DNA of 64,000 nt, taken from the NCBI GenBank assembly GCA_035772405.1, contig JAYKKM010000049.1:1494001-1558000 (forward strand), read 5' to 3'. The position numbers and the translations under genes were made by a program. The notes beneath the pieces were generated by a model. The model was not told the DNA's origin. It saw only the letters and a list, made by a program, of their open reading frames with translations, and did not search any database. This DNA is from Chrysogorgia sp. JL179-B06 (Eukaryota > Cnidaria > Anthozoa > Scleralcyonacea > Chrysogorgiidae). Shown here in pieces: positions 55,481-64,000 of the stretch. The first letter of the stretch is position 1, and each line of letters starts with the position of its first letter.

Positions 55481-55609
55481 TTCGACTGCTATCGGATTAC
55501 GGTTGCGTTGCATTCGAATGTCAATCTTGTGCGTCATCGATATCCTGGGGCGTATGCATCGTAGCACGTCTCCTTTGGTTTAACCTTGGTTATAACTAAC
55601 CTCATTAAT

Positions 55610-56620
55610 AATTACAGTTCTTATGGCATTGCCACGCATTTCGCAAAGCCTCAATGCGTTTACAAGGAGAAATTACAATAAGTTAAAACACAACAAACTA
55701 AAAATGATTCCGTCTACATGAATTTAAAAAAATAAGTCTTTAAACAGGATTTAAATTTGATAACTGACTTTGATTTGTAATATTATATATTCTAATATAT
55801 AATAATATATAAACGTTTCCTGGAGTAGCATTGGTCTCACGAAGCAGAAGATGTTTCGATTTTGAGGATAGCCAGAGTAGCCAAGAAATTGCAGCTAGGA
55901 TTAGATACCGTCCAATTGCCGTCGCACATTTGTTGAACATGTTGTTGAACTTCGAAACCATGTTTTGGAGATTTATTCTTTTTCATTAATTTTTCATGAC
56001 CCGGGGTCAATTTTACCCTGATCCAGTATATCCATAAATAATGACTGGCACCTAAATGAGGCAAGCATGCTCAAATTATATATGCGCTAAAATTATAAAT
56101 ATGTTTCTGGTTCAAAATGTTGGTTTTGGGAAGAAATAATGTTTCTTCAAGCTGTTTCGCTTGTTGCATCATAGTCTTCAATATGCCAAAGTATAGCCCT
56201 AGCCTGCACACGCCTAGCGGGCGTCTTGTTTTAATATCAACAATTTCTATATAAATGATATAACATTATAAATGCTTCTTTTGGATTTTATATTATGCCC
56301 TTAAAACAAAGTAAATTTAACAAAATAAACGTAACAATTTAAACGAAAATATATATATTATATATAAATTGAGTCAGTGCAAACACAATGGTTCCTGTGA
56401 GAATAAAACCTCACAAATATACAACCTCGTACCCAGGGTGACAAATATACAGCACGATGTCACCTGAAAGACATATAAAAGGGATAAAAATGCTTTGTTA
56501 AAATATAAAACCGAGAAACGAACAACAAGATATTCATTAAATTCTAGGAGACTGCCATAAATATAGCTTGACGAAGTCCGTTTACGAGCCCGTAAATAAA
56601 AATACACGCTACCGTCACTT
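55610..56620. other. Intergenic stretch without recognised gene
   Basis: AT-rich. Two overlapping minus-strand frames at 55740-56064 have no recognisable domain. I see no repeats with defined ends. Confidence 0.4.
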
Positions 56621-56630
56621 CATTAGAACC

Positions 56631-59144
56631 TTAACCCTTTATTGGTCACAATTGGAAATACTTCAAAAAATTATTCTTTGTGTCTCTGGGGTATTTTTGT
56701 ACCAAAAAATCATTTAAAACAAAAAAAATAATTTTTGATGTCTGCGAGACTAAATTCTGACTGCTTGCCACATGGCAACTCTGAACAATGGTGGTATAGA
56801 TCCAACAAGATATAAATGCAGGAAAATAACAAACTGTGTATATTATACCACATTTTTAATGTTATAGTAAAAATACAACAATGGTATAAGAACATAAAAA
56901 ATAGCCATGCCTAACACTATTAGTATTGTAATATACTAATCTTCCTAATACACCTGGTCATCTCACGACCGACAATAAAAAGGGATATAGTTACTTTGTA
57001 TGAAAATCATAGTAACAGTTGCGATTATTGTTAAAACAAAAACATAAATTGCATTTCTTGCAGTAAACACGACTGAAGTTGAAAGTCTACATTTGTGTTT
57101 ATTTTCTCTGAATTCTGGCCAATGTGCAACATTATCATACCGGGAATCATCATAATATGGTACTGGAGCTGGTTGCTTTCTTGGAACTGGCGATGGTGTG
57201 TCAGTTGCTCTTCTCTTGCCAGGTCTGCCCACAAGTGGAACCTTAGCAGCATTTGCAAGACCATGTGCAATTGCACTTGTGAACTTTAGCAAACTCAGTT
57301 GTTGCTTTTTTGACACATTCATCTGGTCACAATGTCGACGATACAAAAGCCAGACATTGACTTTTGAGATGTTGACACAATGAAAGAGAACTTTGAGATA
57401 CCATCGCCTTGTTTTGATATTAGTGCGGTATAGTGATATCAACATATCTGCAAGGTCTACACCACCCATGGATCCATTATATTCTTTGATTGCGTTGGGA
57501 CAATCTATTACCACATATTTCTTTTGGACTCTATCCCACCTTCTTACAGTTGAAATCTCACCAGGGCTGGAATATGTTGAGCACATTTGGACACATTTGT
57601 TGTCATACCACTTCAAAACAGTTACACCAGAATTAGTATCACACTGGTAGCTGCTGCTGCCCCTTCCCTCCCTCATGAGGTCTTTGTCTTGTGGCACAGG
57701 ACATCCTTTCAAACAATCTGCTCTCAGGGTAGCTGTTGTCAACATGCCCATTTTTTCAACTTTATGCAAAGTGCCAAGGTAGAAACCAATTATCAAAAAA
57801 TAATTTGTAATTTTGATTTTTTGGAAGGGCCTCACAAAGACGGAGGACGACATATTTGCCCGTGCATTTTCCTGAAGTTGTACTGGCACCTGCATACAGA
57901 AAAAAATCATACATCATACCTGACTTGCCAGCTCGGACGAAATTCTTGAACCGGGCTTCACAGGTTTCTTTGGATTATATTGTCTTATACCACTATACTT
58001 CGTTTTTGCTGGGATAATCTGTTCATCGATAGAATTCTCAATTTCTGGCTCAATCTTCAAGCAATTATCTCGTACATGATCAAGTACAGGTTGAATCTTG
58101 TACAGTCGGTTGCCTTTGTTTTCATCGTTTTTAGCAAAAGTGTTATTGTTGACATGTAAATATTGCCTCAATTTTTTGTACCGGTTTATCGACATGATGT
58201 CTGCCACAGGTGCATATCGGGTCTCAGCAGCCCAGTACAACGCATATGATGGCAGCTTGATAATTGATGTGTACATTTGAATCCCCAACAGTTTTTCAAT
58301 TTCATCTTTTGTTGTATTGATGGTTTTACCAGATTTCTGAACACTATATAGGTTTGTTTGTTCAGAAAGCAAAGATGTCAAGTCATCACCCCAAAACAAC
58401 TTGAAATACTGCAGAGGAGTCATATCATCTACATCATCAGGTGGTTGACTAAATTGATTACCGGTAAATGTAGTAGCAATTTTTCGTGGTTCCTTTTTAC
58501 GCCATTTAAAAATATGTTCCTTTTCTTTATCACTCTTTCTTTTGGTTGATTTGGGTTTTTTACCCTCTTGAATTTCTTCTGGTACTTCCACCTGGTCATG
58601 GTCATTACCGTCATCTTCAGGAATCACTTCTTCTAATATTTATTTTGGTATTTCAACATTTTCATCATCACTCTCGTCTAACTCTGAAAGTCCAGAGTCC
58701 TCACCTGGCTCAAGGATGAATTGAAGAGCCTCTTGCGTAGAATATCTTGTTTTTGTATGTTTTTCCATTTAATTTTGTTTCTTATTATATCTGAAAATAA
58801 CAGGAAAAAATCAAACACTATTAGTGTGTTGCAATATTTCTCAGAGACTAACAGCATTTGAAATATTTATTGTTTTGTAGCTATCAAACAACACAGCTGT
58901 TGTGAATGTGATGCAACTCACAGACATAGACTAGAGTGCAAAGTTTATACTCAAAAAGACAGTACGACACAAATCTAAACATATTTTAGTCTCTACTAGA
59001 TATTTATTTCGGAATCCACAGTCATTCATGTGAGAAAATACTGAGAAGTGGTTCTTAATATTATACCCTTTCTGTTCAAAGTTGCCATATGGCAACCACG
59101 AGGTGAAAGGCAATATCTCACTCGATAAACAACAAAACGGTTAA
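56631..59144 (-). mobile_element. piggyBac-type transposon, decayed
   Basis: The left end has TTAA (56631-56634) followed by CCCTTTATTGGTCAC, a piggyBac-like terminus. The right end is uncertain: either TTAA at 59141-59144 (inverted CCGTTTTGTTG) or the segment before it, where GTTGCCATATGGCAACCACG resembles piggyBac subterminal sequence. It contains one transposase gene on the minus strand. Confidence 0.7.
56991..58768 (-). pseudogene. piggyBac-like (PGBD) transposase, one stop and three frameshifts
   Basis: From the ATG at 58766-58768 the frame has an acidic N-terminus (SELDESDDENVEIP) and a TAA near 58643. It then shows the DDE_Tnp_1_7 domain: YFKLFWGDDL, RYKKLRQYLHVNNN, LKIEPEIENSIDEQIIPAKT and IRQYNPKKPVKPG. 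Near 57950 the frame shifts; the next part, with FVRAGKSGMMYDFFLYAGAS and the catalytic LFFDNW, is in another frame. A shift back near 57770 gives MGMLTTATLRADCLKGCP, EYNGSMGGVDLADMLISLYR and KTRRWYLKVLFHCVNIS. A third shift near 57070 restores the C-terminal cysteine-rich finger (YCKKCNLCFCF). Such enzymes cut at TTAA and move DNA without leaving a footprint. This copy cannot be active. Confidence 0.9.
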
Positions 59145-59149
59145 TATCA

Positions 59150-60600
59150 GTGAAAAACGCTGTTGTAAGGGGAGAAATCTGTACTAAAACAATTTTTCCT
59201 AAAAAGTACTATTCTCACCAAACTATCAAGTCAATACTTACCACTTTCAAATTTCAATGACTATTTGGTTAGTACTTCATGTAAAACAAAATTAATTAGT
59301 CTTATGTCAAAACTCAAAACTCGTCTCTAGGCCTTTCCTCAAAGTTGTGGTTGACTGTAAACAATAAAGGTATGAAAATGTATGTCTTAATTTTAATTTA
59401 CTTACCCTGAATGTCGAAAAACCGCAAAGAATCCTTATATTTTCGACAAATTCACGATCTGATGAATTTAGAATTCGCTGTCGGCCATCATCGCACGTGT
59501 GGTCTATCCGTAAATTAATAGGAGGCTAGTCGGGACAATAAATAGTGTCAAATGCGCCCGGGCACGATGTACTTGCAACTTCTGTGTTCGAAATATAATC
59601 GATGTTCGCATCTTATATATATATAATCGCATCTTTATATAACATCATTATTCACGCATTATTCGTCTTCATTTTATTTGACGGAATCAGAGACGCATTT
59701 CCGTCGCATTTAATATATTCGTCTTTATAGTCGGACAGATATTTTGCGAGTGAGACGAATATAATTTCGACTGTAAAGGAAACTCAACTACGAAGAAATA
59801 TTCATGACTGCGATTTGTAATTGGAAATATCCTTACATCAATTTGAGTAATAAAACGTGTTGCGTTGTCTCCATTCTTTAAATCACAGTATGTCAAGATA
59901 TGGTAGTATAGAATACCCGTCCACTTTTGAAACTCTTAGTTGTTATCATGATACGATGATATCATCGTATCATCGTATCACTAAAAAATATATCTTACCC
60001 AGGCTTTATCAAATATCTCGCCTTTAATATATTATTACGTAATTGTTCTGACTTCGTATCATCGTATCATCGTATCACGAAAAAATATATCTTTAATACT
60101 ACGCAACATATCGCTATTGAATGAAACAATATTATATGTTGTTGCCTCGTTCTATTTCAAAACTACGCAACATATATCGCTATTGAATGAAACAATATTA
60201 TGTTGATTACGTAATTGTTCTGACTGACCAGACAGTACTTGGGCCGCGAAGGTAAACAAACACCCTGGTAAACAACGAATGTGATTGGCTGACAGCGAAA
60301 CATTTTGATCCGCAACACCAAGAAGCTTCGATCGTACTTAAACGAAGGCATTTGTCAAGGGAATAACTTTTATAGCTGTTAAAATAAAAATAACGAGTGA
60401 TAATCGATGGGAAAACGTGTTAATCTTTACTCAGCCACGTTGAATTTACCGTTATATCTACAAGGACGGCAAAATATTATGGATTCGAGCTAACCATGCG
60501 AAAAGAACATCATATAATTTGATATTACAGTCGACATATTGAACGAGAATGGCGAATAATAATTCTTATACAATCTCTAGAGCGTACTTGATCATCTAAT
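59150..60600. other. Flank between piggyBac and H1
   Basis: Holds another TAGAATACCCGTCCACTTTTG motif at about 59911, a GATACGATGATATCATCGTATC-like palindrome (59948-59980, with related words near 60060), and a duplicated block of about 50 bp around CTACGCAACATATATCGCTA (60105-60205). A GATTGGCTGACAG inverted CCAAT word lies near 60284. No gene is seen. Confidence 0.5.
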
Positions 60601-60662
60601 GAAACCAAAACGTCAACCAGCAAAGGTAATTTCGTACAAATTTGAGGTAAAGTCGACCAAAC

Positions 60663-60669
60663 AAACACA
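60663..60669 (+). promoter_or_regulatory. H1 box (AAACACA)
   Basis: The AAACACA element typical of H1 gene promoters lies 61 bp upstream of the TATA box and 150 bp upstream of the ATG. In animals this box drives S-phase H1 transcription. The match is exact, but the word is short. Confidence 0.6.
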
Positions 60670-60723
60670 ATTTGAAATTTGAAGCTCCATTAGGGGTGTC
60701 TTCGCAGAGGTCCGCCTGCCGCG

Positions 60724-60730
60724 TATAAAA
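60724..60730 (+). promoter_or_regulatory. TATA box of the H1 gene
   Basis: TATAAAA 89 bp before the ATG, which places transcription start near 60755 and leaves a short leader, as is normal for replication-dependent histone genes. Confidence 0.75.
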
Positions 60731-60812
60731 TGCTTGAGACAAGTTAGCGAACTCATTTCGAAGCGTGATCTGTTGGAAGGTATATTGTGATTATTAAGGA
60801 AAGAAATACAGA

Positions 60813-61337
60813 ATGTCTGCGGCTGTTGCGGCACCGAAGAATATCTCTTATATTGAGATGGTAAGCGCAGCTATAAAGGAGCTAAAGGAACGAAAGGGTT
60901 CTTCTCGGCAAGCGATTTCAAAGTATATCGTGAAGGAATACAAACTGGATGCAGATAAAGCCAAACCACAACTGAGACGGGCCTTGAAGCGTGGGGTCGA
61001 TAACAAGGTGCTCGTTCAAGTGAAAGGAAATGGAGCATCGGGTTCCTTCAAGAACGCCGAGGTCCCGAAGAAAGCGATTAAGGTGAAGCCCGTCGTGAAG
61101 AAGCCGAAGTCGAAGGATGTTAAGGCGAAGGCGAAGAAACCCGCAAGCAAGACCAAGAAAGTAACGAAGTCGCCAAAGAAAGCCGCTGCCAAGAAAACTC
61201 CCAAGAAGACCAAAAAGCCCGCCGTCAAAAAACCTTCCGCCAAAAAATCTGCTTCCAAAAAACCTGCCGCCAAAAAGGTCAAGAAGGCGATCGAGAAGAA
61301 GCCGATCGAGAAGAAGGCAACTAAAGCCGCAAAATAA
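60813..61337 (+). CDS. H1: Linker histone H1
   Basis: A 174-residue intronless protein. A short N-terminal tail (MSAAVAAPKN) leads to the winged-helix globular domain at about residues 10-80, with SYIEMVSAAIKELKERKGSS, RQAISKYIVKEYKLD and LRRALKRGVDNKVLVQVKGN. The C-terminal half is almost all Lys, Ala, Pro and Ser (repeated KKP, AKK and SPKK-like words), which binds linker DNA. H1 sits at the nucleosome entry/exit site and compacts chromatin. The length is near that of other invertebrate H1 proteins. Promoter boxes and a 3' stem-loop show it is a replication-dependent gene. No core histone gene is found within the window, so it is solitary here. The start is the first ATG after the TATA box. 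Confidence 0.97.
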   Translation: MSAAVAAPKNISYIEMVSAAIKELKERKGSSRQAISKYIVKEYKLDADKAKPQLRRALKRGVDNKVLVQVKGNGASGSFKNAEVPKKAIKVKPVVKKPKSKDVKAKAKKPASKTKKVTKSPKKAAAKKTPKKTKKPAVKKPSAKKSASKKPAAKKVKKAIEKKPIEKKATKAAK

Positions 61338-61380
61338 ATATTTGCTGCAAATGTGGTGTTAACACAAGCCAAACAAAAAC

Positions 61381-61396
61381 GGCTCTTTTCAGAGCC
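61381..61396 (+). terminator. Histone mRNA 3' stem-loop
   Basis: GGCTCTTTTCAGAGCC followed by ACCA is the canonical six-base-pair stem with four-base loop bound by SLBP. It lies 44 bp after the H1 stop. A purine-rich CAGAAAAGAAAA downstream (61405-61416) fits the U7 snRNA target. Processing here replaces polyadenylation. Confidence 0.95.
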
Positions 61397-61869
61397 ACCA
61401 AACTCAGAAAAGAAAACAAATGATTCCTCCAGTCTATTCAACCTACCTGAATATAAACCCTTGCCTTCAATCACCCCCTTGCTTTAAATCACCCCTACAA
61501 ATATATACATCTGCTTCAGAAGGGTCTGTTCCATTTATCTGAACCCCCTATGGATGAGCTTTTTGCACAATTACCCTGTAGGAATTAGACACAAAAATAT
61601 AGCACATCCACCCAATGTTCTTTTCAAAAATATGAATGAGTTGATTACCAAATATTAACTTGTAAAATGAACATCCCAAGCTTGCTGGGTTTATAATTAA
61701 CAGCTACAAGAAATAAAAAAATTATTGCATATTATGGTCCTTAGTGTTGTATGCATTGCAAGAAAGTGAAACTTTCAGTTAGGCCACCACCCAAGTAGTT
61801 GCTTGCACCATCATTGGAAACTGAAAAGTAAACTAGCTTGCAAGAAAAATTGCAAACGTTTTGTAAACA

Positions 61870-61875
61870 TTTATT
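61870..61875 (-). terminator. Candidate poly(A) signal of the ABCD gene
   Basis: TTTATT on the plus strand, that is AATAAA on the minus strand, about 65 nt beyond the ABCD stop codon. Confidence 0.55.
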
Positions 61876-61938
61876 TAAATAGTTCTATTAACTTTAATAC
61901 AACTGTACTATATAAATTCACCAAAAACTTTTCCAATC

Positions 61939-62140
61939 TTAATACTTTGGGCACAGCACTGAATCTTCTCCCAGAACAGAACACAGTTCCTTGAGTCTCT
62001 CCTGCATCTTGGGAATTCCAGACAATTGCAATTCCAGCTGTTCTTTCTCCTCATGTAATGACAGTCGTGTTGCAGTGTCGAGCACCTTCCAAAGCCATCC
62101 TCCTTCACCATCAAATTGTAGTAAATGAGTATGGAATTTC
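61939..62140 (-). CDS. ABCD1/2-like peroxisomal ABC transporter, last exon
   Basis: The acceptor is CTCGCCCAG|GAAATT. The exon encodes [38 protein letters not shown] and [20 protein letters not shown], then SVLCPKY and a stop at 61939-61941. This is the C-terminal region of ABCD1/ABCD2 (adrenoleukodystrophy-type) half transporters, which import very-long-chain acyl-CoA into peroxisomes as dimers. The first base completes the Trp codon split by the intron. Confidence 0.92.
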
Positions 62141-62326
62141 CTGGGCGAGAGCAAAAATGCATTCAAATTACTGTTTTGTTATTAGGAGTCACCTATTCGT
62201 AGTGCTATGATAAAACATAATTCTAGTCAATCTCAAGGTGTGGTTGGTGGTTTCCCAAAGACAGAAGAACATTCAGTAACAATGAAATTTTCTCATTCAC
62301 TTTTAGTATTTTTCAGATTATCTTAC

Positions 62327-62452
62327 CACAAAGAAGGCCGGTGTGAAATTGTTAACAATGTAATACCAAGATCCTTAGCAGCCTGGTAGATCTTGCCTTC
62401 TACATCCACACTGACAGCACTGGTACACTCATCAAGTAAAGCAAACTGTGGC
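62327..62452 (-). CDS. ABCD1/2-like transporter, penultimate exon (Walker B)
   Basis: Acceptor TTCATAG|GCCACA, donor TTGTG|GTAAGA, 126 nt. It encodes [40 protein letters not shown] and SLW. LLDE is the Walker B with the catalytic Glu, and ISHR supplies the H-loop His. Phases agree with both neighbours. Confidence 0.93.
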
Positions 62453-62583
62453 CTATGAATGGAGAAAAAGCAAACAAGTTTCAGGTTTGGAATTCTTAAT
62501 AGGCTTTACAGATGCTGACATCAAGCTGTTATCAAAAGTAACCTCTGGTGCAAATGTAAACTAAAATACTGAATGGTGCCTGC

Positions 62584-63393
62584 CAGGGGCGTAGGAAGCA
62601 GGGGGGCCGGGGGCCCAAAAATAATTGAATTTGAAAGAAAAATTGCAACAAAAAAATTGAATTCGAAAGTAGAAGTATTTGAAATCGTATATTAATAGTA
62701 TGAGTGTATGATATTTCAGACAAGTCGGAAAACAACATCTTCCTATTAATGTTCTGTTACACTGTCATATTGAAGTAATTAAAAAAAATAATCACAATAT
62801 CTTTGGATGTTAACCCGAGTGTTTTACTAAACTAAAGTACTAATATTTCTCTAGTTTACACAGCCCTACTCTAGTAGGCTTTCTTTTTTAACAAAGCAGA
62901 AGGGTGGAAATCGCGGAATGATTGAGGCTAAAAGGTATCCCGGTTGGAAAAAACGTCCATGTTGGACTCGCTGACCATTGCATTAATATGTTGTCAGTGG
63001 TTCCCAGGGGCGGCGTGGCTCAAAAATAGGGCCCGGGAAAACTATTCGATTGGGGCCCACTGCTCACAGCAGGAGGGGGCCCACCATCACCAGATTTTCA
63101 GGGGCCACGCCGCCCCTGGTGGTTCCTATATGTATGGTGATGAGCTCTGATATAGAGCGAAACAGTCAAAAATATGAAATTTTATAAACTTCTGAGCTGA
63201 AAAATCACCGCTCAGAATGTAGGAAATGCCATTTGTGGGAATCTAGATTTCAAAATTTTCGGGGGGCCATTACGGCGCTCGGACTATTAGTTATCATGAC
63301 CACCCATTTGGGACTAACTTCGCCACTGATAGGTACAACGAAAATGTTGGTTTGGACGGCCCCCCCAAGTTTACAATGATTCCTACGCCCCTG
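62584..63393. mobile_element. hAT MITE, CAGGGGCGTAGGAAGC family, complete (810 bp)
   Basis: CAGGGGCGTAGGAAGC at the left and inverted ATTCCTACGCCCCTG at the right, with the exact 8-bp duplication GTGCCTGC (62576-62583, 63394-63401). It lies within an ABCD intron. A smaller hAT MITE is inserted in it. It is the reference copy for the relatives in introns 1 and 2 of the DD3-3-like gene. Confidence 0.92.
63005..63118. repeat. Small nested hAT MITE (114 bp)
   Basis: CAGGGGCGGCGTGGC and inverted GCCACGCCGCCCCTG bound it, with the exact 8-bp duplication GTGGTTCC (62997-63004, 63119-63126). It is a second-layer insertion in the 62584-63393 element. Confidence 0.9.
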
Positions 63394-63690
63394 GTGCCTG
63401 CTAAACCTAACGAGCAGAAACCTAATAAAGCAAATATAAATATATGCTATTCATTTGGTGGTGCAAATCATACATGCTCAATGCTCATGTATTACATTAC
63501 ATGTATTGTATGTGTATACATGCAAACAACATACTGGTAGACAGCCATTTATTTATCTATTCCCTTAAAATCATCCAATTGCATTCTCTGAGAAGTACTG
63601 CATGGGGAAGGCAGAAACGTAGCAGATAGAGATGAGTAGGAAGAACTGCACTGATGTTTGTCTTTGTAATTTGTTGTCTCTGTATACTAC

Positions 63691-63775
63691 CTTTGATAGA
63701 ACAATCTTGCTATACCCATTCTTTGCTTTTCGCCACCTGATAAGATGTCTTTCCAGTCCCCTGTCGCATCCCAAC
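63691..63775 (-). CDS. ABCD1/2-like transporter, exon with ABC signature
   Basis: Acceptor TTCTTGTAG|GTTGGG, donor CAAAG|GTAGTA, 85 nt. It encodes [20 protein letters not shown] followed by [19 protein letters not shown] is the ABC signature (C-loop) that contacts ATP across the dimer. The Walker A and transmembrane exons must lie to the right of the window; I could not find a further exon in 63776-64000. Confidence 0.93.
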
Positions 63776-64000
63776 CTACAAGAAAACAAAATACTGATAA
63801 TACACAATATTATTATGACGAAAATTACCAGTACTGTAATAGTTATATGAGCAATTGCTAATTACACTTAGTTATTTTTAAGTCGATTTAAGCTGGTGGA
63901 CATACCACATTCCTGGGATGTTATATAATTTATAAACAAGTTTATACTGTATGTTATACTCTCTTTGCTGAATTCAAAAAAGGTCTAACATTTCAAGCCA

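Larger units (their letters stand above)
52655..55606 (-). mobile_element. Tyrosine-recombinase retroelement remnant with split direct repeats
   Basis: Two direct-repeat pairs define it. X is 178 bp (52655-52832 and 53104-53281). Y is 129 bp (52976-53104 and 55478-55606). On the minus strand the order is Y, body, X joined directly to Y, a spacer of 143 bp, then X. This is the A1-body-B1-A2-B2 plan of Ngaro/PAT-type DIRS-order elements. A broken tyrosine recombinase lies in the body in the same orientation, and no target duplication is seen, as expected for this order. Gag and reverse transcriptase are missing; minisatellite blocks fill the body. The order assignment is an inference from layout plus the recombinase. 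Confidence 0.7.

Noticed and set aside
57031..57276. A separate small protein next to piggyBac
   Set aside because: Frame-shifted reading of the transposase C-terminus.
61016..61474. A 152-codon minus-strand frame rich in Phe and Ala
   Set aside because: Antisense reading of the Lys/Ala-rich H1 tail.

Overview
The window is AT-rich metazoan DNA and most probably comes from an anthozoan cnidarian (coral, sea anemone or octocoral). The phylum is inferred; the metazoan call is firm. It rests on spliced genes with GT-AG introns, a histone H1 gene with the animal 3' stem-loop, a peroxisomal ABCD transporter, a class A GPCR, and a dense mix of LINEs, hAT, piggyBac, Mutator-like and tyrosine-recombinase elements with tRNA-derived SINEs. 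No bacterial-style operon, prophage or CRISPR array is present.

Layout. 1-1133: 5' end of a Ty1/copia retrotransposon on the minus strand (LTR, primer site, Gag with zinc knuckle), cut by the window edge. 1140-8200: intergenic, almost entirely foldback and MITE-like elements. 8314-39813: one plus-strand gene for a secreted DD3-3-like protein. I assembled ten coding exons whose splice phases all agree (1989 nt, 662 residues). Its 31.5 kb are mostly transposon-filled introns. Intron 3 (18362-25957) also contains a complete intronless GPCR gene on the opposite strand (20394-21404). 39814-42300: 3' flank and nested MITEs. 42339-43262: terminal exon of an unrecognised minus-strand multi-pass membrane protein. 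43434-46030: a 21-bp minisatellite of about 120 units with higher-order blocks.

46100-56600 holds no host gene I can support. It contains TTAA-flanked and palindromic MITEs, a 2.35-kb hAT-like element (49798-52152), SINEs, and a 2.95-kb element (52655-55606) with split direct repeats around a broken tyrosine recombinase and three minisatellite blocks. 56631-59144: a piggyBac element whose transposase has one stop and three frameshifts. 60663-61396: a self-contained replication-type histone H1 gene with promoter boxes, ORF and 3' stem-loop. 61870-64000: last three exons of an ABCD1/2-type peroxisomal half transporter on the minus strand, converging on H1 and running off the right edge, with a hAT MITE (itself carrying a smaller hAT MITE) in one intron.

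The host genes (DD3-3-like protein, GPCR, membrane protein, H1, ABCD) have no obvious shared pathway. The unifying theme is repeated, nested transposon insertion, much of it datable by order because many insertions keep exact target-site duplications. The most unusual locus is the split-direct-repeat tyrosine-recombinase element.
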